Part shown: one piece after another, positions 7,867-15,274 of the stretch | How the letters are laid out: every line of letters starts with the position of its first letter | How positions within the stretch are numbered: position 1 is the first letter of the stretch | The notes under the pieces: generated by a model | Seen by the model: the letters and a program-made list of their open reading frames with translations, nothing else | Database searches by the model: none | Told to the model about the DNA's origin: nothing | Made by a program: the position numbers and the translations under genes | Assembly: GCA_017885655.1 (NCBI GenBank) | Contig: JAFNFQ010000023.1 | Coordinates: forward strand, 1 to 33,429 | Origin: Methanobacteriota archaeon | GTDB lineage: Archaea; Thermoplasmatota; Thermoplasmata; RBG-16-68-12; JAFNFQ01 | Length of the DNA: 33,429 bases | Direction: 5' to 3'

Positions 7867-8497
7867 TGAAATGAATACTCCTGCCATATGGAAGAAACTG
7901 CTCGTCGAAGGGCGCAGGATGGTCACCTCGGGCGAGATAATGGAGCTTGCCGCCCAGGCGGGGAAAAAGGGGGACCGCAGCCTGCGATACCTCATCGAGC
8001 ACGGCTACATCGCCCGCATCCTCCGGGGCATCTTCTACGTGCGCAGCGCGGACGAGCGCGAGCGCGGCTACACTGAACGCTCGACCTTCGAACTGGTGGC
8101 GGAAGCCCTGGTATTGAAGGGCGTGAAGCGCTGGTACTTCGGCATGGAGACCGCCCTCAAGCTCAACGGCATGACCCATGAGTACTTCGCGGTCGACTCG
8201 GTCGTCACCGATTCCTTCAGGACCACGAAGGTCATAGGCATCCTCGGTTCGAAGTTCCAGTTTCACAGGTGGAGCGCCGACCGCTTCGGCTTCGGTTCCG
8301 TTCGAAAGGGCCGCCTGACGTACTCGGATCCCGAGAAGACAGTCCTCGACATGGCTTACAGGACGCACCGCCAGGGAAAAGGTTCGCCGAGGGACGTCAT
8401 CATGGAGCACATAGAGAGGTTGAACATGGACAAGCTCCGAAGGTACCTTGCGCGCTACTCGATGCGATTCCGGGAGGCCATGGGAGAACTGCCATGA
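7862..8497 (+). CDS. AbiEi-type antitoxin / transcriptional repressor of a type IV toxin-antitoxin pair
   Basis: A 211-residue protein upstream of, and overlapping by 4 nt (ATGA), an AbiEii nucleotidyltransferase. The N-terminal ~60 residues form a winged helix (RMVTSGEIMELAAQAG, then LIEHGYIARILRGIFYVR, the wing typical of AbiEi N-terminal domains). The remainder is the AbiEi effector domain, including KRWYFGMETALKLNG, the phrase that usually reads as 'y.g...Al.lhG' in the family. It should counteract the toxin and repress the operon. The start is at ATG 7862; a second in-frame ATG at 7871 is possible. The island lies between repeated C/D RNA genes, which suggests acquisition. Confidence is high for the family and moderate for the antitoxin role in this host. 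Confidence 0.85.
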   Translation: MTEMNTPAIWKKLLVEGRRMVTSGEIMELAAQAGKKGDRSLRYLIEHGYIARILRGIFYVRSADERERGYTERSTFELVAEALVLKGVKRWYFGMETALKLNGMTHEYFAVDSVVTDSFRTTKVIGILGSKFQFHRWSADRFGFGSVRKGRLTYSDPEKTVLDMAYRTHRQGKGSPRDVIMEHIERLNMDKLRRYLARYSMRFREAMGELP

Positions 8498-9420
8498 AGG
8501 ATTTCTTCGAGCGCCTGAACGCCCTGGGGAAGCCGCGGAGGACCGACATCATTGAGAAGGACTTCCACCTGCACCGGCTTCTCCACGCCATGTCCCTGGA
8601 CACGCACCTCAGGAAGAACCTCGCCTTCAAGGGCGGGACGTGCCTCATCAAAGCCTACCTGGGCTACTACCGCTTCTCCGAGGATGTGGACTTCACCTGG
8701 CGCGACTCGGCGATCTGGAAAGGGAGAAGCCTGTCGGAGACTAGGCGGCGGTGCTCGAAGGAAATTGACGAGGTCCTGAGGCGGGTCAAGTCCATCTCAG
8801 GGGACCTGGGCTTCAGCTTCGAGGGCGACAAGTCGGACAAGAGCGAAGTGCATATCAGCAGCGGCGGCAGGATGGTCCTCCTCTGGCTCGGGTACGATTC
8901 GGAGGTCCTCGGAGTCCCGTCCAAAATCAAAGTCGAGGTCAATCTAGTCGACAAGATGCTCTTTCCCATTGTGGAAAGGAAGGTGCACAGCTATGTCGAG
9001 CAGCTGGAATCCAGGGAACTCGCCTTCCTCTACGAGAAACCCTGGAAGGAATACTCGGCGAAGATAGAGCTCCCCTGCTATAATGCGCGCGAGATATTCG
9101 TCGAGAAATGCAGGGCAGCGCTGACCAGGAAAGTCCGCAAGCTCAGGGATGTCATCGACATCGTCTACATGGGCGAGAAGCTCGACTTTGCGATTTCCGA
9201 TTTCGTGCCGCAGATTCTCGACAAGGTCCGATTCATGCTGGAGACCTACGAGCGGTATCGCGACAACATCGAGCTTCCGAAGGGGTCGATGCCTGACATC
9301 GGAGGCGCCGACGAGATGCGTTTGGTCCTCGGAGAACCCCTGGCGGGCATCGCCAGCAAGATAAGGAGAGTCAATGAGCATCTGGAGGGAATGCGGAAGA
9401 AGCTGTTGTCGGACAGGTGA
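8494..9420 (+). CDS. AbiEii-type nucleotidyltransferase toxin
   Basis: A 308-residue predicted nucleotidyltransferase of the type IV toxin-antitoxin AbiEii/DUF1814 family; the better-studied members are growth-inhibiting NTP transferases. Landmarks: EKD (21-23); FKGGTCLIK (45-53, the GG-S/T motif and Lys53); YRFSEDVDF (59-67, with Asp64 and Asp66 as metal ligands); the later EKCRAAL segment (about 203-209); and RDVIDIVY (about 217-224), matching the usual 'EK..AL...R..RDl.Dl' block. All catalytic positions look intact, so the enzyme is probably active. ATG 8494 overlaps the antitoxin stop as ATGA, indicating translational coupling. An in-frame extension upstream to 8269 exists but lies within the antitoxin gene and is not needed. 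Confidence 0.9.
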   Translation: MKDFFERLNALGKPRRTDIIEKDFHLHRLLHAMSLDTHLRKNLAFKGGTCLIKAYLGYYRFSEDVDFTWRDSAIWKGRSLSETRRRCSKEIDEVLRRVKSISGDLGFSFEGDKSDKSEVHISSGGRMVLLWLGYDSEVLGVPSKIKVEVNLVDKMLFPIVERKVHSYVEQLESRELAFLYEKPWKEYSAKIELPCYNAREIFVEKCRAALTRKVRKLRDVIDIVYMGEKLDFAISDFVPQILDKVRFMLETYERYRDNIELPKGSMPDIGGADEMRLVLGEPLAGIASKIRRVNEHLEGMRKKLLSDR

Positions 9421-9560
9421 CGGTAGGATGATGGTGTTCGGCATCGCCAGCAGCCTCGCAACCGTCGAGGACGCCAGGTAAATGCGCTAGTTCGGTCGTT
9501 GAGGCGCGAAGGCAGATTCGTGAGCACCCGACGGCTGGCCTCGCCGCGTGGAAGCAAGCC

Positions 9561-9655
9561 GAAAGCCGTTTATCCCGCCGCCATGATGAGGTCCTCGCGT
9601 CGATGATGAGAAGAAGGTCAGCTGATCATCGTGATTGACCCTATGAGTGCTGAGA
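9561..9655 (+). repeat. Right copy of the ~95-bp direct repeat flanking the abiE cassette
   Basis: Ungapped partner of 7641-7735. The promoter-like block GAAAGCCGTTTATCCCGCCG (9561-9580) matches the left copy at 17 of 20 positions, and the RNA part at 44 of 46. Confidence 0.85.
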
Positions 9656-9658
9656 CGT
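9597..9658 (+). ncRNA. Box C/D sRNA candidate, copy 2 (D guide matches tRNA-Met C34)
   Basis: Terminal stem strand GCGTC (9597-9601); perfect C box ATGATGA (9603-9609); 12-nt D' guide GAAGAAGGTCAG (9610-9621); D' box CTGA (9622-9625); 5-nt spacer TCATC; degenerate C' box GTGATTG (9631-9637); 12-nt D guide ACCCTATGAGTG (9638-9649); D box CTGA (9650-9653); closing strand GACGT (9654-9658). The 12-4-5-7-12 spacing is that of archaeal C/D guide RNAs. By the N+5 rule the D guide targets the C in CACU-C-AUA, which is C34 of a tRNA-Met anticodon loop. A box C/D RNA guiding this modification is known in Haloferax volcanii. A TATA-like element at 9561-9574 fits a start at about 9596. CTTTTC at 9671-9676 may help termination. 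The D' target is not identified. Confidence 0.72.
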
Positions 9659-9884
9659 TCCAGCATTGGGCTTTTCATGGTCGCGGAGCTCCAAGGAGGG
9701 GTGGTGGGACGGTGCCGAAGCCTAGGCAGAAGCGGGCGATAAGAGTCCTACGGCAACCTCCGCAGTCATGTCGCGCCCGGTCAATCCGTTATTAGCTTCG
9801 CTTTATCGTTCGCGATTCCGACCCTCACGACTTGAAACCCGCAAAGGGCGCACTGGCGACTCCTGGAGAAGAAGGTTCACGCCA
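9659..9884. other. Intergenic stretch without a recognisable gene
   Basis: Nothing convincing on either strand. A TATA-like CGCTTTATCG at about 9795-9804 could drive a short transcript, but no open frame or RNA signature follows. Confidence 0.4.
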
Positions 9885-9928
9885 GGGAAAAAATGAGAAA
9901 AGAAAAAAGAAAAGAAAGGAGAAAGAAG
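9885..9928 (-). terminator. T-rich transcription terminator of the small secreted protein gene
   Basis: Just downstream of the minus-strand gene ending at 9938, the minus strand carries repeated T tracts, one six T's long. Archaeal intrinsic termination uses such T-rich tracts without requiring a hairpin. Confidence 0.6.
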
Positions 9929-9937
9929 TGGTTGCGC

Positions 9938-10366
9938 TCAGTCGAGAGAGACCACGAAGTTCTCCATCAGTGTCGTGCTGCCGACGACCACGTTTATCGT
10001 GATGGTCGAAGGCGGTGAACCGGGTCCTGCAGGTAGCGGCTTGGTGCTCAGGTTATAGATATATGTCTGCGTCTTCAGATCGAACCTGAACGTGTTCCCC
10101 ATGTTGGAATTCCCGCTACTGGTGCCTGGCTGGCCATTCACCCATACTGTGGCCATGGCGTCGCTGATTGTTTTCCCATTGGAGTCGAACAGCTGGAACT
10201 TCAACGGTATGACGGCTCCCCCATAGAAATCGGTCCGCTTCGAGATGGGGGGCATCGCCACGAACTGAATCCCGTTGTCTGCCCTGGCTGGAGTGGCCAG
10301 GATCACCGGCGCTATAGCCAACACCGCAATGCTCAATGCCAATATCGATACGTTTGCTCGATTCAT
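9938..10366 (-). CDS. Small secreted Ig-like (PxKF-type) protein
   Basis: A 142-residue exported protein. I chose the internal ATG at 10366 because GGAGGT sits 6 nt upstream and the protein then begins with a clean signal peptide (MNRANVSILALSIAVLAIAP, cleavage likely near ATPARA). An upstream extension of 12 codons to 10402 would bury it. The mature part holds GGAVIPLKFQLFDSNGKTI, then FRFDLKTQTYIYNLSTKPL, matching the PxKF-type Ig-like domain found in bacterial and archaeal secreted proteins ('ip.KF.l.d.nG', then 'f..d....Y.ynl.tk.l'). There is no membrane anchor at the C-terminus, so it is probably secreted or held non-covalently. The specific role is unknown. Confidence 0.75.
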   Translation of the reverse strand: MNRANVSILALSIAVLAIAPVILATPARADNGIQFVAMPPISKRTDFYGGAVIPLKFQLFDSNGKTISDAMATVWVNGQPGTSSGNSNMGNTFRFDLKTQTYIYNLSTKPLPAGPGSPPSTITINVVVGSTTLMENFVVSLD

Positions 10367-10567
10367 CTTTGGACCTCCTAATTTCCCTGGGCAAGCGTCC
10401 ATTATATGTCTTTGCGATTGGACAACTCAGGGAGCGGGTGTCTTCAACTAGCGCGCCCTGTCGTCAGATACCCCGCGCCAATTCTGAGTGCCTCAATTCC
10501 TCAAGCTGTGAATGCTGAGACACTTCAGCGTGGATATCGAGAAATAACCGCCAATGGCACTGGGCAG

Positions 10568-11389
10568 TCATCGGATTCTCTCATCCCTTCTTGGCGGTGA
10601 TTCATGTTCTGCCTCCTCAATCCCCTTCTGCATCGGAGGGGCGCTTATCGTGGAAATCTTGACACGTGCGGCTGCGACTGCTGCCATGCCGAGCCCCAGT
10701 GCCAAAATGAACAAGAGAAAGGAGATGCAGGGCCCGGGGTCGGTCGGAAAACCGCAGTCGGTAAAGATTCTACCTGGCTCCGACCACCCTTCTTGGGCAT
10801 AGTCTGAATAACCGCCACCGCCGCAGTCTGCATAGCCATAGTGGCTATGGGTTGTGTGCGAAATGAAGCCCTCCACATATATCGAAGATGAAGGGTCGGC
10901 GCTCTTGCGCCAGACTTCGAAGCTGCTACTGCCGTTCCGTCCAGAGTAATCGACATTCCCGAAGATGTAGTTGACCGGAGCTTCCGCCGCCATGATGTTG
11001 CGGCGTGATGTTCGATCGAAGATCACGTGGCCCCTACCGGTGATATTGTCCATCTGCCCGTACTGCGTATCTACGGTCCATATGGAGTAGATCGTCCCGG
11101 TCGTCTCAGTATTCATTTGAATCGACGGCCGCGGGATCCAAAGAGTCCAATCGAGCGCATACGGGGCGTCTACCTCGACGTAATATCCGTCCTCCAGAAT
11201 CAGATTCTGCGAGTCAACGATGACGAAGACCGCGCTGGCACCGAGGATGATGCTTGCGACGAGAAACGCCCTCCACATTATCTTCCTGCGTTTGCTCAGA
11301 TCCACGGGACCTCGAAGGGCTCTCCCCGGACATAGCGTTTTCCCCGACATGTGATGATGCATTCGCTCCCATCCCGGACCTGATGTCAT
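10568..11389 (-). CDS. Membrane protein of unknown family with N- and C-terminal transmembrane helices
   Basis: About 273 residues from ATG 11389. The reading frame also allows TTG 11398 and ATGs at 11362, 11350 and 11278. I prefer 11389 because it lies about 33 nt from a TATA-like GTATATCA on the minus strand. A basic segment (SKRRK) precedes the first helix (WRAFLVASIILGASAVFVIV). A long external region rich in Gly, Ser, Tyr and His follows (HTTHSHYGYADCGGGGYSDY). The second helix (ISFLLFILALGLGMAAVAA) is followed by a short basic cytoplasmic tail. This arrangement suggests an extracytoplasmic sensor or surface domain tethered at both ends. I do not recognise the family. It is divergent from the 911-residue secreted protein and probably shares its promoter region. 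Confidence 0.65.
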   Translation of the reverse strand: MTSGPGWERMHHHMSGKTLCPGRALRGPVDLSKRRKIMWRAFLVASIILGASAVFVIVDSQNLILEDGYYVEVDAPYALDWTLWIPRPSIQMNTETTGTIYSIWTVDTQYGQMDNITGRGHVIFDRTSRRNIMAAEAPVNYIFGNVDYSGRNGSSSFEVWRKSADPSSSIYVEGFISHTTHSHYGYADCGGGGYSDYAQEGWSEPGRIFTDCGFPTDPGPCISFLLFILALGLGMAAVAAARVKISTISAPPMQKGIEEAEHESPPRRDERIR

Positions 11390-11417
11390 TTGAAACAATG
11401 ACGACTAGCTCGAAAGT

Positions 11418-11425
11418 ATGATATA
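11418..11425. promoter_or_regulatory. Palindromic TATA-like element between divergent genes
   Basis: TGATATAC reads as a TATA-like box on both strands (the minus strand gives GTATATCA). It is about 43 nt from ATG 11465 and about 33 nt from ATG 11389, so it could serve both genes. Confidence 0.4.
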
Positions 11426-11464
11426 CTCGGGGGATAATCTCAGGCCAGTAATGGAGGAGGCAAC

Positions 11465-14200
11465 ATGAGAACCTCCGGTTTACAACTGTGGGCAATAGTG
11501 TTAGCTTGTATGTTCTTGGGCTCTGCGGCAGCCGCGAGCGTGAGTAAGAATGTCGTGAAGAGCGAGTCGGTCGAGCCGAAGCCGATGGCGGGCACAAGCC
11601 AGAGGACCGTCCTCATAGAGATGTTCACGGGGACGTGGTGCACGTGGTGCGGGGTGATAAAGCCCGCAATCAGTAGGATGCTGGACGAGTTCGGTCCTGA
11701 CAAACTCCTGATGCTCGCGTACCACAACGGCGACACGATGACAGACTCCACCTTGGACGTGTCGCGGCGGGCATTCTACCAGCAGCCGTTCGGCGGTTTC
11801 CCGACAACAGTGATAGACGGCGGTGGATACACCACTGGCCTCAACCTCTTCATCGTCGGTTCCTATGGCAGTCCAAATCCGCCGGGCATGTCCTCACAGG
11901 ATTATGACGCCTTCAAAACCAAGATCCAGGGAGAGTTATTGCCCGCAAAGTATACCAACATGCAGATTACCCTCTCGGGAGACCTCACGCCTACGACAGC
12001 ATCGGTCACGGCATCGGTGACGGCGACAGATCCTGTGACAGAGACAGCTCTGAAGATGCGTTTCGCGCTCTACGAGGACACCCTCTATGATTCGCTCCAA
12101 GTCAACGGCCCACCGGTCCACAAGTACGTCGTCAGGGGACTGGTCGAGACACCATTCACTATCACCCCGGGCCAGACGCTCACTTTCAGCCACGACTTCA
12201 CCCCGAATCCTTCGTGGGACAAGAACCGGATGGGCGTGGTCGGGTTTGTGCAGGACGACGCGAGACGATCCTACACTTGCTTCACCACGCGCACCTGCTA
12301 CAACAGCCCGGTAATCCAGTCTGCGAGGTACCATTTCGTCAACCCGAGCACATTGTACGTCAGGGATGACGACGTCACGAACATGGACACCCCATCAATG
12401 CGCGGCGAGTACATGGAGGCCGCCCTGTCCCAGGCAGCCAGACCCTTCGACGTCTGGAACACCCTCGACATGATGGATACGGGCACCAACGACATCCGCG
12501 GATCCCCGAACCTCCTGAAGATGGAGGAATACGGTACGATCATTTGGTCCGCTGGTTCCGCGACTTCGATACTCACCCCCAGCAACGTTGCGGACCTGAG
12601 CGAGTACCTCGATGGGTATGGCAGCCTGTACATCCATGGAGAGAACGTCGCCTCAGACCTCTCAGCCAACAATCCGACGTTCCTGGACGGATACCTGCAT
12701 GCGGCACTTGGCCCTTCCTCCACCGCCGCGACCTTCATGAACGGAGTGGCGAGTGACCCGATAACCGGCGCATGGACCGCTACCAACCTGGCGTTCGTTG
12801 GCACATCTCCCGACAACGTGGACCCCACCGCAACCGGCGTGACCATGCTGAACTATCCCGGCCTGATCAGCGCCGGAGTCCGTGCGACGCACGATGCCAA
12901 CTCAAGGGTCGTCACGTCTGGCCAGAATTACTTCCAGGGGACGGACACTCGCAGAGCAACAATGGTAGGCAATGTGCTGGACTGGCTTGACGGGGCCGGA
13001 GGGCCCAGGGTGACCCTCATCACGCCCAACGGCGGGGAGGAATACAGCCCAGGCGACAACGTCGCTATCAAGTGGTCGGCGATCGACGTGGAGATTCCAG
13101 TCAATGCAGTCGACATCTCCTTCACATCGACCCTGTCGACCCCTTCGTGGCAGCTTTTGACGTCTAGCGAGCCGAACGACGGAGTCTATTGGTGGTCTGT
13201 CCCGTCGGTCAACACGAACGACTGCGGCATACAGATAGTCGTCAGAGATGGCGACCCGATGACGCCTGATGGGATCGCGACAAGCGCCGCCCCATGCACG
13301 ATAGGCTACCCCGATGTTTCCATGACGAAGATTATAAGCAACCCGATCCCACAGGCAGGCGAGGTCATCACCTACACGATCACCCTGACGAACGCCGGCC
13401 CGCTCGCAGGATATGCGACGGTCACCGACGCGCTGCCGGCGGGGGTCACCTACGTAAGCGATGACGGAGGTCTGACCGGGGTGTCCGCCTACTTCGCGGG
13501 CAACACCACGGCGGTCTGGACCGGCATAGTGCCTCCTCTCTCCAATGTGATATGGCACATCGACGCGACAGTCTTGGCGGGGCCGCCCGGAACAGTCGTC
13601 AAGAACTGGGCGTTCTTCAATTCGACAAGCAGGCTCGGCGGTTCGCCGCAGTCTGGCAACAGCAGAGCCGACTTCATGATACCCGCGCTGGAGAACTGGC
13701 AGCTCAACCTGCCCATAGGGAAGCGGTTGGTGTCGATACCGATACTCCTCTCGGACTACAGGATCGAGGTCGTCCTGGCCTCCATAGCGACAAGGTACAG
13801 CTACGTCAGACAGTATCAGAGGAGCGATTCCGCGAGCCCGTGGAAGACCTATGTGCCAGGAAGGGCGTACAACACACTGACTCACCTGAGGCCGGAGACG
13901 GGCTTCTGGATCGAGATAACGAGCCCCGCGGTCCTGAACTTGGTCGGCGCGAGGGGGGGAAGCACACCCATATTGCTGGAGGACGGATGGAATATGGTCG
14001 GCTACCCGTCTTTGGCAATAGGCTTCACAGTCGCGCAAATGAAGGCCAGCATCGCGCTGCCAAACATCGTCGTCGAGGGCTACGACCCGAACAGCCCGCC
14101 GTACAACCTCTGGGTTCTGCCCGACACCTACGTGCTGAAGGACGGAGAGGGATACTGGCTCTACGTCCCCTCGGCAGCGACTTGGCATGTCGTAGGATAG
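11465..14200 (+). CDS. Large secreted protein: thioredoxin-like CxxC domain, DUF4350-like, DUF11, conserved C-terminal domain
   Basis: A 911-residue exported protein. ATG 11465 is preceded by GGAGGAGG. The signal peptide covers about residues 1-25. Residues about 40-260 resemble the Omp28/thioredoxin-like fold with LIEMFTGTWCTWC (Cys59-x-x-Cys62), a redox or disulfide-exchange motif. Residues about 297-515 look like a Rossmann/GATase-like (DUF4350-type) domain. A segment starting VTLITPNGGEEYSPGD (about 518-620) resembles a Kre9/Ser-Thr-rich beta domain. DUF11 (TYTITLTNAGPLAG) follows at about 617-722. The last ~165 residues contain the 'LVSIPI', 'SPWKTYVPGRA' and 'GWNMVGYP' blocks and end EGYWLYVP; they match the end of the 1213-residue protein at 17480-21121. 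There is no C-terminal membrane helix, so surface attachment, if any, may use this domain. Confidence 0.85.
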   Translation: MRTSGLQLWAIVLACMFLGSAAAASVSKNVVKSESVEPKPMAGTSQRTVLIEMFTGTWCTWCGVIKPAISRMLDEFGPDKLLMLAYHNGDTMTDSTLDVSRRAFYQQPFGGFPTTVIDGGGYTTGLNLFIVGSYGSPNPPGMSSQDYDAFKTKIQGELLPAKYTNMQITLSGDLTPTTASVTASVTATDPVTETALKMRFALYEDTLYDSLQVNGPPVHKYVVRGLVETPFTITPGQTLTFSHDFTPNPSWDKNRMGVVGFVQDDARRSYTCFTTRTCYNSPVIQSARYHFVNPSTLYVRDDDVTNMDTPSMRGEYMEAALSQAARPFDVWNTLDMMDTGTNDIRGSPNLLKMEEYGTIIWSAGSATSILTPSNVADLSEYLDGYGSLYIHGENVASDLSANNPTFLDGYLHAALGPSSTAATFMNGVASDPITGAWTATNLAFVGTSPDNVDPTATGVTMLNYPGLISAGVRATHDANSRVVTSGQNYFQGTDTRRATMVGNVLDWLDGAGGPRVTLITPNGGEEYSPGDNVAIKWSAIDVEIPVNAVDISFTSTLSTPSWQLLTSSEPNDGVYWWSVPSVNTNDCGIQIVVRDGDPMTPDGIATSAAPCTIGYPDVSMTKIISNPIPQAGEVITYTITLTNAGPLAGYATVTDALPAGVTYVSDDGGLTGVSAYFAGNTTAVWTGIVPPLSNVIWHIDATVLAGPPGTVVKNWAFFNSTSRLGGSPQSGNSRADFMIPALENWQLNLPIGKRLVSIPILLSDYRIEVVLASIATRYSYVRQYQRSDSASPWKTYVPGRAYNTLTHLRPETGFWIEITSPAVLNLVGARGGSTPILLEDGWNMVGYPSLAIGFTVAQMKASIALPNIVVEGYDPNSPPYNLWVLPDTYVLKDGEGYWLYVPSAATWHVVG

Positions 14201-14239
14201 GCGCATTCCGCGGTCCGGGAACATCGTGTCAGGACAGAG

Positions 14240-14252
14240 CGAAAGCCATATC
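14240..14252 (+). promoter_or_regulatory. BRE/TATA promoter of the acetyltransferase gene
   Basis: CGAAAGCCATATC combines a BRE-like purine run with a TATA-like box. Its box centre is about 31 nt before ATG 14279 and only about 13 nt before ATG 14261, which favours the downstream start. Confidence 0.55.
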
Positions 14253-14278
14253 TCGGGCTAATGATCCGAGGACTCCCG

Positions 14279-15139
14279 ATGAACAAGGCTCGCTTCGAGG
14301 TCAGAGTCGCGACGCGTGCCGACAAGCGCGAGATCCTGAGCCTGTGCAGGCGGGCGGTGAGGCGCGATTATGTCCCGATGTTCCTTGACGAGTTCATAAG
14401 GGACGGCAGCCTCTTCGTAGCGTTCGACCAGGGGCGGGCGGTGGGGATCGTCAATTACACGCGATGTCTGGGCGGAGACGGCTGGCTGGGGCAAGCGAGG
14501 ACGGATCCGGACTACAGGCGCGGCGGGGTCGCGACAGCGATCGTTCGGGCATGTTGCCGCCATGCCGCGGTACATGGCGCGAAGTACGTCAGGCTGTGGA
14601 GTCTTAGGACGAACACGCCGGCGCAGATCACGGTCAAGTCGATCGGATTCAGGGAGGTCGCCGTGTTCAGGCGCCTGATGAAGCGGGCCGGACGGCGAAC
14701 GGGAGAGTCGCATCTCATTGTCCAGAGGAGACCCGAGGGTGCGTGGAGACTCGCGAGAGGCTCGGAACTCCTGCGGGAATCATCCGGATACGCGTCGATG
14801 GGCACGGAGTTCGTCAAGGTCGGTCCAAAGGTGTTCTCTGAAGCGGTAGCCGCCAAGAAGCTAGCAAGGGTCGGCGACAACGTCTGCTACATAGACGACA
14901 ACGTGTGGGGGGACAAGTGGAAGGCGCCGCTCGAGTTCACAGGGTTGGCGGGGGACGTCGGCCTGATGCTCGATGAGGCCGAGCGTTTTGCGGGAATGAA
15001 AGGAAAGAGGGAAGTCCACACCTATTTCGCCGTGGGCTCCAAATCTCTGAGGACGGCGAGGCGGAAGGGGTACAAGATCGTGGACTGGGGAAAGGAGGCG
15101 GTCTTGTTCGAGAAATCGGTCCGCCCATCGAGAGCCTGA
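14279..15139 (+). CDS. GNAT-family N-acetyltransferase with a C-terminal extension
   Basis: A 286-residue cytoplasmic protein. The N-terminal ~160 residues are a GNAT acetyl-CoA-dependent transferase: FEVRVATRADKREILSLCRR opens beta1-alpha1, and ARTDPDYRRGGVATAIVRAC (about 72-91) is motif A with the R-x-x-G-x-A pyrophosphate-binding loop. SLRTNTPAQITVKSIGFREV gives the motif B region. The C-terminal ~125 residues, from about residue 160 (including NVCYIDDNVWGDKWK), do not match a domain I recognise and may form a second, degenerate GNAT fold. The substrate is unknown. An in-frame ATG at 14261 is less likely because of the promoter position and the family's usual start. Confidence 0.8.
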   Translation: MNKARFEVRVATRADKREILSLCRRAVRRDYVPMFLDEFIRDGSLFVAFDQGRAVGIVNYTRCLGGDGWLGQARTDPDYRRGGVATAIVRACCRHAAVHGAKYVRLWSLRTNTPAQITVKSIGFREVAVFRRLMKRAGRRTGESHLIVQRRPEGAWRLARGSELLRESSGYASMGTEFVKVGPKVFSEAVAAKKLARVGDNVCYIDDNVWGDKWKAPLEFTGLAGDVGLMLDEAERFAGMKGKREVHTYFAVGSKSLRTARRKGYKIVDWGKEAVLFEKSVRPSRA

Positions 15140-15274
15140 GCTCTTGGAGAATGGAAAACGGTCGAGGACGGCGGGAGCATCCAGCTCCACACAGGCCGTC
15201 CGTCGATAGCGTGTGCTTGAGGTTGCGTCGCAGCCTGGCCACGCCAGCGGAGTATTCCCGGTCTAGGTATATCC

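Noticed and set aside
9583-9606. Short peptide gene (ATG ATG AGG ...) after the right-copy promoter
   Set aside because: Only 7 codons, and the left copy encodes an unrelated 6-codon frame; the conserved part is the RNA boxes, not a peptide.
12902-14224. 440-residue minus-strand open frame
   Set aside because: Opposes the well-supported 911-residue secreted protein; Arg/Asp/His-rich composition typical of an antisense shadow in GC-rich DNA.
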